A stretch of 45,110 nt of DNA from Bacteroidota bacterium. Lineage in GTDB: Bacteria; Bacteroidota; Bacteroidia; Chitinophagales; Chitinophagaceae. How positions within the stretch are numbered: position 1 is the first letter of the stretch; the number at the start of each line of letters is the position of its first letter. The notes under the pieces were generated by a model. The model saw only the letters and a list, made by a program, of their open reading frames with translations, was not told the origin of the DNA and searched no databases. This document shows, piece by piece, positions 7,934 to 16,211 of this stretch. The DNA lies in NCBI GenBank assembly GCA_016868455.1, contig VGGV01000018.1, forward strand, positions 1 through 45,110, read 5' to 3'. A program made the translations under genes and the position numbers.

Positions 7934-9310
7934 ATGCGATATATGAGAAAACTTCTGGCAGGCTGCTTCGCTTTTTTTACCGTTTCAGCAATAGCACAGC
8001 CGCAGCATGCAGCCAAAGTGGCGGTGGATAAAATAGCCGGTGTGGTGGGAGACCGCATTATTCTGCAGTCTGATATCCAAAATTCATTACTTGATATTGT
8101 TCGACAGGGCGGGCAGGTGCCTGAAAACGGTTTTTGCCTGTTAATGGAGCAGGCAGTGGTTTCCAAAATCCTGATGCTGCAGGCCGAAAAGGATTCCCTG
8201 CCGGTGACCGATGAGGAAGTGGAAGCGGATCTGGATAACAGGGTTCGCAGGTATATTTTTCAGTTAGGAAGCAAAGAAGCGTTGGAAGATATTGCAGGTA
8301 AAACCATTTACCAGATCAAGGATGATGCAAGGGCTTCGGTAAAAGAGCAAAAGCTTGCAGAGGCTATGCAACGCAAAATTATTGAGAATGTGCGGATCAC
8401 CCCTACTGAAGTAAAAGCATTTTTTGACAAGATACCCAAGGACAGTTTGCCGTTTTATGAGTCTGAACTGGAAATCGGACAAATTATAATTTATCCAAAA
8501 GCCTCCCGTGAGATCGAGCAGTACATCCTCGGGGAAATGAATAATTACAAAAAGCAGCTTGAAAACAAACTTGCTGATTTTTGCCAGCTGGTCAAAGCCG
8601 TATCAGAAGATCCCGGCAGCAAAGACCGCTGCGGGCAGTATGAAGTGAACAGGAACGAAAAAAGCTGGGACCCCGTTTTTCTTTCCACTGCCTTTCGCTT
8701 GAAAGAAGGCGAAATATCAGCCCCTGTAAAATCGAAGTTCGGTTATCATCTTATACAAATGCTCCGCCGGAACGGCGATGATGCTGTAGTAAGGCATATA
8801 CTGAGGGTGCCGCCTGTTACAGACGATGAAATCAAACAGGCTAAAATAAAACTGGATTCAGTTCGGATGAAAGTTATCAACGGCACCATGTCGTTTAATG
8901 CGGCAGCGGCCAGGTACAGTGATGATGAGGCGGCAAAATTTGCCGGACCTTTTATCATCGGAAGAGATGGCTCTGTGTATGTAACCATTGATCAGCTGGA
9001 TAAAGAAATGGTAGGCATGCTCGGAAAACTGAAAGTGGGAGATATATCCCAACCAGTACCGTTTGAGGGAGAGCAGGGCAAAAAAGGTGTGAGGATCGTT
9101 TACCTGAAATCAAGAACTGAACCGCACCGGATGAATCTGCACGATGATTACAGCAAGATTTCCCAGTTTGCCCTTGAAGAAAAAAAAGCCAAAGTACTGG
9201 ATAAATGGATCCGGGGAAAGATACCCGCTTATTATATTATGATCGATAAAGGCACTGTTGATGAGTGCCCGCTGCTCGGCAAATTTTCCGGGGAGACAAA
9301 AGGATTCTGA
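7934..9310 (+). CDS. SurA-like periplasmic peptidyl-prolyl isomerase
   Basis: The protein is predicted to chaperone outer-membrane proteins in the periplasm. The 458 residues comprise a signal peptide (about 1-22, ending in SAIAQ), a SurA N-terminal helical domain (about 33-165, with VAVDKIAGVVGDRIILQSDI) and two parvulin-like modules at about 175-280 and 285-390. The first contains SEDPGSKDRCGQYEV and KSKFGYHLIQM. The ATG at 7943 (MRKLL) makes an equally good signal peptide start. A strong terminator follows at 9335. A second parvulin protein is encoded at 34433-36376. Confidence 0.9.
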   Translation: MRYMRKLLAGCFAFFTVSAIAQPQHAAKVAVDKIAGVVGDRIILQSDIQNSLLDIVRQGGQVPENGFCLLMEQAVVSKILMLQAEKDSLPVTDEEVEADLDNRVRRYIFQLGSKEALEDIAGKTIYQIKDDARASVKEQKLAEAMQRKIIENVRITPTEVKAFFDKIPKDSLPFYESELEIGQIIIYPKASREIEQYILGEMNNYKKQLENKLADFCQLVKAVSEDPGSKDRCGQYEVNRNEKSWDPVFLSTAFRLKEGEISAPVKSKFGYHLIQMLRRNGDDAVVRHILRVPPVTDDEIKQAKIKLDSVRMKVINGTMSFNAAAARYSDDEAAKFAGPFIIGRDGSVYVTIDQLDKEMVGMLGKLKVGDISQPVPFEGEQGKKGVRIVYLKSRTEPHRMNLHDDYSKISQFALEEKKAKVLDKWIRGKIPAYYIMIDKGTVDECPLLGKFSGETKGF

Positions 9311-9334
9311 ATATCTTCTTTATAAATTTTATAT

Positions 9335-9357
9335 GCCCTCTGCAAGGAGGGCTTTTT
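9335..9357 (+). terminator. rho-independent terminator after the SurA-like gene
   Basis: GCCCTC (9335-9340) pairs with GAGGGC (9347-9352) around a 6-base loop, followed by TTTTT. It lies 24 bases after the stop codon. Confidence 0.8.
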
Positions 9358-9435
9358 CATGTAAGGGCATTTCAACGGTGCACACCATACAGCCATTTAT
9401 TATTTTACCTTTACTTTCTGAGTTGAAAAAAACGA

Positions 9436-9819
9436 ATGTCTTTAGACCCCCCGATATATCAGCCATCTGAAACCAAACCATATCAGCAGCATCTTGCCGA
9501 AGAAAAAGCGAGGTACCTGGCCATGCTTATTGAACAGGTTTCCGATATCATTATATTGCGATGCAGAAATGAATATTCTGAGCTGGAACAAGGCGGCAGA
9601 AAAGGCCTATGGTTATACGGCTGAAGAAGCGATAGAACTCAGGATGTCCTCATTATTTCAATTCGAAACGGAAGGCATTACCCCCGTGAACAAATACTTG
9701 AGATAACCAATAAAACAGGCCTTTTTGATGGCAGGGTAGAAATAAATTCAGCTCCGGGAAAAGGCTGCAGGGTTACGGTGTCAGTTCCGCTGGCAGGCAT
9801 TGCTAAAGAGCGGGTTTAG
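9436..9819 (+). pseudogene. remnant of a PAS-domain histidine kinase gene
   Basis: The first frame (ATG 9436) gives an N-terminal segment running into a PAS start, LIEQVSDIII. The sequence then continues in another frame with DAEMNILSWNKAAEKAYG, a typical PAS core, so a frameshift lies near 9555. That frame stops at 9706. The original frame resumes with GLFDGRVEINSAPGKG and ends in VTVSVPL before the TAG at 9817, which is the C-terminal strand of a kinase ATPase domain. Everything between (rest of PAS, dimerisation helix with phosphorylated His, N/G1 boxes) is missing. The gene is therefore both frameshifted and internally deleted. Confidence 0.8.
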
Positions 9820-9840
9820 TTCCCCGGAAATAATTATCGC

Positions 9841-9848
9841 CTACCTTT
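9841..9848 (+). promoter_or_regulatory. candidate -7 box for purF
   Basis: TACCTTTG matches TAnnTTTG exactly and lies 40 bases upstream of the purF ATG, directly after the kinase remnant. Confidence 0.45.
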
Positions 9849-9888
9849 GCCGCTTCGCCGGTTACACCACTGGTGAAAACAGATCCGC

Positions 9889-11736
9889 ATGAGCGACCCG
9901 ATCAAACATGAATGCGGCCTTGCATTCATCCGGTTAAAAAAGCCCTTCTCTTATTACCAGCAGCAATATGGCACCGTGCTATGGGGTCTTAACAAACTGT
10001 ACCTGCTGATGGAAAAGCAACATAACCGGGGCCAGGACGGGGCCGGTCTGGCATCAGTTAAGCTGAATGTAGAACCCGGCTACCCCTTTATGAACCGGCT
10101 GCGCAGCAATGCGCCACAGGCCATTGCAGACATCTTTCAGAAAATAGGAAAAGAAATTGCTGAACTGGAAGGATATCATCCTGATATCAGGAACCACCCC
10201 GGCCTTATGAAAGGACATGTGAGTTTTCTTGGCGAGCTTATGCTGGGACATCTGCGTTACGGCACCCAGGGCAAAAACAAACTGGAGTATTGCCATCCCT
10301 TTATCAACAGGGACACGATACCCGCCCGTAACCTGGCGATGGCCGGGAATTTTAATATCGTTAATTCTGATGAACTGTTTGCCATGATCGGCAAAGAGCC
10401 GCATGATACCGTCCGCTTCAGCGACCTGGCTGCTATGATCGAACTGATACATGCTTTTTTGTGTAAAGAAGATGAGGCATCGCCCCACCACATGGACATT
10501 AAAAAAGTGCTGAGGAAAACCCTGCCCTTTCTGGACGGTGGTTTTCATGTGGGCGGATTAACCGGCAACGGTATCGGGTTTGTGTTCAGAGATGCACATG
10601 GCATCCGCCCGTCTTATTATTATATCAATGATGAGGTGGTGGTGGCTGCATCCGAAAGGGCGGCCATCCGCACCACATTCAATGTCGGTGAGAACAAAGT
10701 GCAGGAACTGATGCCCGGGCAGGCGCTGATCGTAAATGAAAAAGGGGAAATAGAAATAACACAGATACTGGAACCCAAAGAAAGAAAGGCCTGCAGTTTT
10801 GAACGGATTTATTTTTCACGGGGAAGCGATGAGGAAATTTACCGGGAGAGAATTGCACTGGGATATAACCTCAGCGAACAGGTACTCAATGCCATTCACC
10901 ATGACCTGAAGAATACCCTTTTTTCCTTTATTCCCAATACGGCCGAAACAGCTTTTTATGGCCTGCTGAAAGGGATGGAGGATTACCTGAACCGGGTAAA
11001 AATTGAACGGATACTCAGCTGGGGGAAAGATTATGATGCAGAAAAACTCAGCGAAATGATCCAGCGCCGCCTCCGTATTGAAAAGATAGCCATCAAGGAT
11101 GTAAAAATGCGGACATTCATTACTGAGGATGCCAGCCGTAATGAAATGGTGCAACACGTCTATGATATTACATATGGTACAGTGAGGCCGGGAGAAGATA
11201 ACCTGGTGGTGATTGACGACTCCATTGTAAGGGGCACCACGCTGAAAGAAAGCATCATCCGGATGCTGTCCAGACTGAAGCCCAAACGGATTGTTGTTGT
11301 TTCGTCTTCCCCGCAGATACGGTATCCCGACTGTTACGGCATTGATATGAGCAAAATGGGCGACTTTATTGCATTTAATGCCGCAGTGGAACTGGTAAAA
11401 GAAAGAAGAAAACAAAACTGCCTGAAAGAATTGCATGATAAATGCAAAGAACTGAACCGGAACAACCAGCTTCATACAGAAAATGTGGTAAAACAATTAT
11501 ATAAAATGTTTACTACAGAAGAAATATCGGCCAAGATCGCACAACTGATAACGCCGCCCGGACTTGATATACCTGTGGATGTGATTTTCCAGAGCATTGA
11601 AGACCTGCACAAATCCTGCCCCAATAATTTAGGCGACTGGTACTTTACCGGCAACTATCCCACTCCCGGCGGAAATAAAGTGGTGAACAAAGCATTTATG
11701 AATTACATGGAAGGGAAGAATGTGAGGGGCTATTGA
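9889..11736 (+). CDS. purF: amidophosphoribosyltransferase, long Bacteroidota form
   Basis: PurF transfers glutamine amide nitrogen to PRPP, the first step of purine synthesis. The 615 residues comprise an N-terminal class II glutaminase domain and a C-terminal phosphoribosyltransferase domain. The catalytic cysteine is C9 in HECGLAF, so an 8-residue propeptide must be removed. QHNRGQDGAGLA is visible at about 44-55, and the PRPP loop VVIDDSIVRGTT is at about 440-451. It is about 110 residues longer than E. coli PurF, with extra sequence before the PRPP loop and a long C-terminal tail. The usual motif after the glutaminase domain reads YFSRGSDEEIYRERIALG, so it is a divergent subfamily; a related PRPP amidotransferase role cannot be excluded. 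Confidence 0.88.
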   Translation: MSDPIKHECGLAFIRLKKPFSYYQQQYGTVLWGLNKLYLLMEKQHNRGQDGAGLASVKLNVEPGYPFMNRLRSNAPQAIADIFQKIGKEIAELEGYHPDIRNHPGLMKGHVSFLGELMLGHLRYGTQGKNKLEYCHPFINRDTIPARNLAMAGNFNIVNSDELFAMIGKEPHDTVRFSDLAAMIELIHAFLCKEDEASPHHMDIKKVLRKTLPFLDGGFHVGGLTGNGIGFVFRDAHGIRPSYYYINDEVVVAASERAAIRTTFNVGENKVQELMPGQALIVNEKGEIEITQILEPKERKACSFERIYFSRGSDEEIYRERIALGYNLSEQVLNAIHHDLKNTLFSFIPNTAETAFYGLLKGMEDYLNRVKIERILSWGKDYDAEKLSEMIQRRLRIEKIAIKDVKMRTFITEDASRNEMVQHVYDITYGTVRPGEDNLVVIDDSIVRGTTLKESIIRMLSRLKPKRIVVVSSSPQIRYPDCYGIDMSKMGDFIAFNAAVELVKERRKQNCLKELHDKCKELNRNNQLHTENVVKQLYKMFTTEEISAKIAQLITPPGLDIPVDVIFQSIEDLHKSCPNNLGDWYFTGNYPTPGGNKVVNKAFMNYMEGKNVRGY

Positions 11737-11836
11737 GAAATTATGAATTTTGATTTCCAATTTTGTGGATCAGAAATTAACCGGACGTTGAAGAAATCGT
11801 AAATCCCCAGTCGGAATTCGTAAAATTTTTATTATC

Positions 11837-11844
11837 TACCTTCA
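11837..11844 (+). promoter_or_regulatory. -7-like box 4 bases before the SixA-like gene
   Basis: TACCTTCA is a 6/8 match to TAnnTTTG and ends four bases before the ATG at 11849. The spacing is the same as for several other genes here. Confidence 0.35.
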
Positions 11845-11848
11845 ATGT

Positions 11849-12349
11849 ATGAAACAATTAATTCTTGTCCGTCATGCTAAAAGCGACTGGGGCAATCCCG
11901 GTCTTGATGACCTTGACAGGCCGCTGAATGAAAGGGGCAAAAAAGATGCCCCGGCTATGGCCCGCCGTCTCCTGGATAAAAAAATTAAGATTGATCTTTT
12001 TGTATCAAGTTCCGCCAAAAGAGCGGCCCGTACGGCCAAAGCTTTTGCTGAAGAATTTGAAGCAAAGAAGAAAAAACTTCTTTTTAAGGAAGAGCTCTAT
12101 CTCCCTGCTTCTTCGGCTTTTTATGATGTTATTGCTGAAATTGACGATAAGTTTGACAACATCGCCTTGTTTTCTCATAACAACGGTATTACTGATTTTG
12201 CCAACCAGCTTACGGATACCAGGATTGACAATATCCCCACTTGTGGTGTATTTGCTGTAAAGGCAGACTGCAGCAAATGGAAAGATTTCAGGGAGGCGAG
12301 AAAAGAACTTTGGTTCTTCGATTATCCCAAGGCAGCTCCGGAAAACTGA
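11849..12349 (+). CDS. SixA-like histidine phosphatase
   Basis: This 166-residue single-domain protein belongs to the histidine phosphatase (phosphoglycerate mutase-like) superfamily. The phosphohistidine loop is RHAKS with H9 as nucleophile. Further residues are R61 in SAKRAARTA and the second active-site histidine H110 in ALFSHNNGITDF. RHAKSDWG at the N-terminus is characteristic of the short SixA branch, which in E. coli removes phosphate from phosphohistidine proteins; the substrate here is unknown. Its last 28 bases overlap the 3' end of the convergent glycosyltransferase gene. Confidence 0.88.
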   Translation: MKQLILVRHAKSDWGNPGLDDLDRPLNERGKKDAPAMARRLLDKKIKIDLFVSSSAKRAARTAKAFAEEFEAKKKKLLFKEELYLPASSAFYDVIAEIDDKFDNIALFSHNNGITDFANQLTDTRIDNIPTCGVFAVKADCSKWKDFREARKELWFFDYPKAAPEN

Positions 12350-13497
12350 GACAAAAACTCAGCTACAGTTTTTGGCAGCAGTTTTTGACCGGTAAAAGCG
12401 GGAAAAGCATAATTAAATTGACGTGCAGCATTCAGCGCAACGGTAAGAGAAAACTCCTTTTGCGAAGCACAATAAGCTATTCCTCTTTTTATAAGATACT
12501 GACCGAGGTATTCCTGTTCTGTTTGCCCCGGTGTGGGAACGAAAATGCATTTCTTCTGTAATGCCATTGCATCCATAACGGTACTGTACCCGCTGCGGCT
12601 GATGACAAATTCCGCCTCCTGCATTTCCCGGTTCATTTCTTCAACAGCAAGGTGATTGTAAAATTTTATCATACCGGTTGATGGAATAAGTGTATTTCCG
12701 GCCGGTAACCCTCTTATAATAGTTGCGGTTCCGTTATAATGGCTGATCTCCCGGATAATGATTTCTTCCAGCAGGCTGCGCTGAGGCTCCGGGCCTGATA
12801 ATATAATAAGGAGATGCTCTTTTTTTTCTGTTATTGGTTTTGTTTCGAACCGGGAGAGATGCCCAATGTATTTTACCGGTATTTTAGGCAGGTTTACGGG
12901 GTGTGAAAGTTCCCCGGCTAAATTATCATTACCCGCAGCATCAGGGACCCAGCACTCTTTGAAACGGTTGATGTATTTGTAGTTCCGGCGCTGCAGCATT
13001 TTTTCAACCCATTTCCCGGCGGTGCTTTTTACCAGTAACTGGTGGGTGATGAATATACATGGGATGGCCGTATGATACAGGCCGTACCTGTTATCACTTA
13101 TTACAGCATCCATATTATATCTTCCCACAACCTCTTTCAGCCATTTGTGTTCTGTTGAAATAGCTCTGAATATTTTGGGGCCTTGCCGGATCATTTTCCA
13201 TATCAGACCGCGGGATGATATTGCGTAGCGAACACTGTAACCCGGAAGTTGCAGTAAGGGCAGGCCCGGAAATTCTTCTTTTAATAATTGCTCCTGCGCC
13301 CCTTCTCCGGCCAGCCAAACTTCAACACCCTGCGCCAGCAATTCCCGGATGAGGGGGATGCAACGGGTGGCATGGCCCAGCCCCCAATCAAGCGGGGCCA
13401 CCAGTATGCGGGCTGGTTCGCCCGGTAAGCGGGGTTTTTCTGGCATTTTTCCGGGGGAAAGCTGATTCATGTTATTTTTTTGACCTTTTCCACGCAA
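12322..13497 (-). CDS. MurG-like (GT28-type) glycosyltransferase
   Basis: The protein resembles the GT-B family 28 glycosyltransferases related to MurG and MJ1255. The N-terminal Rossmann half opens with ILVAPLDWGLGHATRCIPLI and the C-terminal half has FVISRSGYSTVMDAMALQKK and PTPGQTEQEYLGQYL, a nucleotide-sugar site pattern. Length is 391 residues from the ATG at 13497 or 382 from the ATG at 13470 (MNQLSPGK); the shorter form looks more likely because homology begins after it. The acceptor is unknown and no cell-wall genes are nearby. It converges with the SixA-like gene with a 28-base overlap. Confidence 0.82.
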   Translation of the reverse strand: MRGKGQKNNMNQLSPGKMPEKPRLPGEPARILVAPLDWGLGHATRCIPLIRELLAQGVEVWLAGEGAQEQLLKEEFPGLPLLQLPGYSVRYAISSRGLIWKMIRQGPKIFRAISTEHKWLKEVVGRYNMDAVISDNRYGLYHTAIPCIFITHQLLVKSTAGKWVEKMLQRRNYKYINRFKECWVPDAAGNDNLAGELSHPVNLPKIPVKYIGHLSRFETKPITEKKEHLLIILSGPEPQRSLLEEIIIREISHYNGTATIIRGLPAGNTLIPSTGMIKFYNHLAVEEMNREMQEAEFVISRSGYSTVMDAMALQKKCIFVPTPGQTEQEYLGQYLIKRGIAYCASQKEFSLTVALNAARQFNYAFPAFTGQKLLPKTVAEFLSQFSGAALG

Positions 13498-13547
13498 CGG
13501 GATACTATTTTGTTTGTAAAATAGTTTTAATTTAGAACTTCCGAATT

Positions 13548-13694
13548 ATGAATAAAGTCAGCAAAACAGCCCTGTTGCTTTTAATCGTTGCAGCATTACT
13601 TTTTACTGCCTGTAACAGGAATTATTACTCCGGAAATGGTAAGAGTAATAAGAATTGCGGCTGCCCCGGTCAAAAATCCAATGGAGGATGGTAG
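13548..13694 (+). CDS. small cysteine-containing lipoprotein
   Basis: This 48-residue open frame starts MNKVSKTALLLLIVAALL and reaches a lipobox-like LFTAC, so lipidation at about C21 is likely. The mature peptide is only some 28 residues and ends with an NKNCGCPGQ motif and a glycine/asparagine-rich tail. No known domain is recognised. The clear signal peptide and lipobox make it likely to be a real gene despite its size. It is divergent from the glycosyltransferase and is followed after 8 bases by another small open frame. Confidence 0.65.
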   Translation: MNKVSKTALLLLIVAALLFTACNRNYYSGNGKSNKNCGCPGQKSNGGW

Positions 13695-13702
13695 ATTGAC
13701 TC

Positions 13703-13939
13703 ATGACCATGAAAAGTTCCAACCGTGATATTCTGGTATTACTGAAAAGCCAAACCATAACTGATGGCGACCTGCAGAAGCTGCACAATATCTTGCATAC
13801 CATTGAATCCCCGGAACAATTCTGCAAAGCTCATGAACTGGTAAACCGTAACCGGATTACCTCAGCGCCTTCAAAAATTTTGAGAGAGGCAAGACACTAC
13901 TTTCTGCGGCCTTTCAGGTTTTTGATAAACAGGAATTAA
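13703..13939 (+). CDS. small hypothetical protein
   Basis: This 78-residue frame starts at 13703, or at the ATG two codons later. The product is charged and probably helical, with no signal peptide or known domain (VLLKSQTITDGDLQKLHN in the first third, an arginine- and phenylalanine-rich C-terminus). It begins 8 bases after the lipoprotein stop, so the two may share a transcript. It ends 5 bases before the convergent aminotransferase gene. Without comparative data it could still be spurious. Confidence 0.45.
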   Translation: MTMKSSNRDILVLLKSQTITDGDLQKLHNILHTIESPEQFCKAHELVNRNRITSAPSKILREARHYFLRPFRFLINRN

Positions 13940-13944
13940 TCCGG

Positions 13945-15207
13945 TCAGCAAACCTGTTTCAAAGCTTCTCTTAACTTCCCCGTCATTTCCTCAATTTCAT
14001 CTTTCTTGCAGGTGCCCACACTCAGCCGGTACCAGGGTGAATTTCTGGCGGTTCCAAAAGCATAAAAAGGCACAACGGCCAGACCGGCAGTATTTAAAAT
14101 ATAGGCAGTTACATCACTTTGGGTTTCCAGTTTCTTTCCGCCAGGGGTAGTTTTGCCAACCAGGTCAATTTTTATAGTAAGGTAGATGGCTGCTTCCGGA
14201 GCAATGGCGTCAATGGCATAGCCTTTGGCTTTCAGGTGCATGAAACCCTCATAGATGCGGCGAAGCCGTTCTTCGATCTCACCCTTAAAATGACTTAAAT
14301 ATTTCTTAATCCCCCCCCGGTTTTGTAAATAATGAGCCACGGCTTTTTGCTCTGCCATAGGCGCCCAGGCGCCGATATGCGTTAGGATAGCTTTCATTTT
14401 ACTGATGATAGTGGCAGGGCCCATGCCCCAGCCTACCCGTACACCGGTGGCGGCAAATACTTTACTGATGGCGTCAATAAAAATGGTGTATTCCCGCATG
14501 GCAGGGAGCAATGCAACGGGATTATAATGCTGTATATTGCCGTAGGTAAGATGCCAGTACATCTGATCATACATCACATACAGTTTCTTTTCACCTGAAC
14601 CCCTTCTGTTGTTTTCTTCAATCACCAGATCACAAATCGCTTTCAGTTCTTCCCTGCCGAAAGTAGTGCCGGTTGGATTTTGAGGAGAACAAAGGGAAAT
14701 CAATGTAGCCTGCTGCACAAACGGACGGATCTCGTCTGCCGTCGGCATAAAATTATTTTCTGCCTTTGCTTCAATGACGATATGCTCACCGCCTACGAAA
14801 TGGGTGTAATGGTTATTATTCCAGCTGGGCACTGCGTAAATTATTTTGTCTCCTTTATCGCATACAGCCCTGAATACGGCATAAATAAGCGGACGGCCGC
14901 CGGAAGCAACCAGAATTTCATTGGTACCATAATCAAGCCCCTCCTCATCTTTAATGAATGAATGCAACGCTTCTCTCAGATCAAGATTGCCTTCTGCCGC
15001 CGGGTAATTGGTAAAGTGTTTCCGGTAAGCCTCCACAATGGCATCTTCCAGTTCTTTGGGAATTGGAAAAATGGAAGGGTCAAAATCACCAACGGTAAAA
15101 TTATAAATGCGTTCGCCCTGGCGGATCTTCTCCCTTATTTCACCCCCTAATTTTACTATTTCAGAACCTATAAGCGTTTCGGAAAGCTGAGATAATTTCA
15201 TACCCAT
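13945..15207 (-). CDS. class I/II PLP-dependent aminotransferase
   Basis: This 420-residue fold-type I aminotransferase carries NFTVGDFDP near the N-terminus, SPQNPTGT (cofactor and substrate region), YDQMYW and the PLP lysine in AISKVFAATGVRVGWG (lysine at about 255). These motifs place it in the aspartate/aromatic aminotransferase group; the donor substrate cannot be fixed. A second in-frame ATG two codons downstream (15201) is an equally good start. A -7 box TACATTTG lies at 15218-15225. It is the last gene of a run of minus-strand genes. Confidence 0.9.
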   Translation of the reverse strand: MGMKLSQLSETLIGSEIVKLGGEIREKIRQGERIYNFTVGDFDPSIFPIPKELEDAIVEAYRKHFTNYPAAEGNLDLREALHSFIKDEEGLDYGTNEILVASGGRPLIYAVFRAVCDKGDKIIYAVPSWNNNHYTHFVGGEHIVIEAKAENNFMPTADEIRPFVQQATLISLCSPQNPTGTTFGREELKAICDLVIEENNRRGSGEKKLYVMYDQMYWHLTYGNIQHYNPVALLPAMREYTIFIDAISKVFAATGVRVGWGMGPATIISKMKAILTHIGAWAPMAEQKAVAHYLQNRGGIKKYLSHFKGEIEERLRRIYEGFMHLKAKGYAIDAIAPEAAIYLTIKIDLVGKTTPGGKKLETQSDVTAYILNTAGLAVVPFYAFGTARNSPWYRLSVGTCKKDEIEEMTGKLREALKQVC

Positions 15208-15217
15208 CCGTTTGCAG

Positions 15218-15225
15218 CAAATGTA
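15218..15225 (-). promoter_or_regulatory. candidate -7 box for the aminotransferase gene
   Basis: TACATTTG on the minus strand matches TAnnTTTG exactly and lies 10 bases before the first ATG, 16 before the second. Confidence 0.45.
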
Positions 15226-15251
15226 GGGAAATGGAGATGATGAAAACCATA

Positions 15252-16031
15252 TCAGGAATGATCCAGCACCACTCTGCTGTTATGATAAAAATCATATTTC
15301 ACAAATATTTCCTGACCCGGCTGATACTTCTGTAAAGAGGCTTCCGCCATAACACCTCTTGCCTTTCCGCTGAAGGAAGGGGAGTTTTCCGGCAATACTT
15401 CCAGTTCCAGCTCCACATAGGGATTATTGCCATTGACATAAGCACCCAACCACGTATATTTTTTGACGATGGCCCTTGCCGGTCGGCCCGATGCAGCAAT
15501 GGCATTATTTTCTTCCTGCAATTTTTCAAGTTCTGCCTTTAATGTATCTGTATTTAGCGCTGAGGAAAGCTGTTGTGAACTGGCGGCACTGCCTGAAAAA
15601 TCAATCACTACATTTTTTTCATTTTTCGGGTCAATTTTTACCGGCACTTCCATACCCGGCTGGTAGGCCCGTGGGTGTAATCTTGAAACCAGTACCCGGC
15701 ATTGTGCGTTGTATTTCTGCCCGAAACTGTTTTTTACTTCCAGTACCAGTTTTACCTGCGGATTGTTATTGATGGTAACGCCAGTGTCTCTTAGTTCAAG
15801 AATTTTTGCTTTGCCCGTAAAACCGGTTTTTTGTAAACGGGCAGCATGGAGCATAGGTTTAAAAATGAGGCGGTAAAACAAGTAGAAAATTCCGGCAAAG
15901 AATAAAAGCATGGCCAGGCTGATATAAATTCCTGTTTTTCCGCCCGTCAGCAGTACTACCACAATGGCAGTGAGCAATCCAATGATTCCCCCAATAATAC
16001 CAATCCATATGCCAGCATTCATTTTCATCAT
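15252..16031 (-). CDS. membrane protein with a duplicated C-terminal domain
   Basis: The chosen start is the ATG at 16031 (259 residues). An AAGGAA lies a few bases upstream, whereas extending the frame would need a TTG start and would run towards the tRNA. Two membrane helices (about 7-26 and 32-52) are followed by two similar soluble repeats. The first runs from TGKAKILELRDTG to VPVKIDPKNEKNVVID, the second from RAIVKKYTWLGAYVNG to IFVKYDFYHNSRVVLD. Both share a YQPGxE motif before the last strand. No named family is recognised. Its position between tRNA-Thr and the aminotransferase gives no functional clue. Confidence 0.7.
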   Translation of the reverse strand: MMKMNAGIWIGIIGGIIGLLTAIVVVLLTGGKTGIYISLAMLLFFAGIFYLFYRLIFKPMLHAARLQKTGFTGKAKILELRDTGVTINNNPQVKLVLEVKNSFGQKYNAQCRVLVSRLHPRAYQPGMEVPVKIDPKNEKNVVIDFSGSAASSQQLSSALNTDTLKAELEKLQEENNAIAASGRPARAIVKKYTWLGAYVNGNNPYVELELEVLPENSPSFSGKARGVMAEASLQKYQPGQEIFVKYDFYHNSRVVLDHS

Positions 16032-16129
16032 AAATTCCTTTTTATTGTAAAAAAACAACCCGGGCCGCCTTCGGCTTTTAACCCCTCCGTAAAATCTGGG
16101 TTTGTTTTCCAAATCCCAGTCCTTCGCTG

Positions 16130-16202
16130 AGCCATCTAAGGGACTCGAACCCCCGGCCTGCTATTTACGAAACAGCTGCTCTACCAGCTGAGCTAAGATG
16201 GC
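16130..16202 (-). tRNA. tRNA-Thr (CGU anticodon)
   Basis: A 73-base cloverleaf on the minus strand has acceptor stem GCCATCT/AGATGGC, D-stem GCTC/GAGC, anticodon stem GCTGT/ATAGC with loop TTCGTAA, and a T-arm with TTCGAGT. CGT in the loop reads ACG (Thr). The T-stem has two G-T pairs and the discriminator is U. CCA is not encoded. It begins 9 bases after the stop of the upstream SRPBCC/GyrI gene, so it is probably transcribed with protein genes. Confidence 0.93.
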
Positions 16203-16211
16203 AGAAAATTT

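Noticed and set aside
11737-11836. AATT-rich words between purF and the SixA-like gene as another periodic element
   Set aside because: Spacing is irregular (about 6-7 then unclear) and the AT-rich base makes chance matches likely.
16032-16112. Upstream extension of the membrane-protein gene to 16112
   Set aside because: It would need a TTG start and add a basic, non-hydrophobic tail running towards the tRNA; the ATG at 16031 has an AAGGAA upstream and starts before the first membrane helix.
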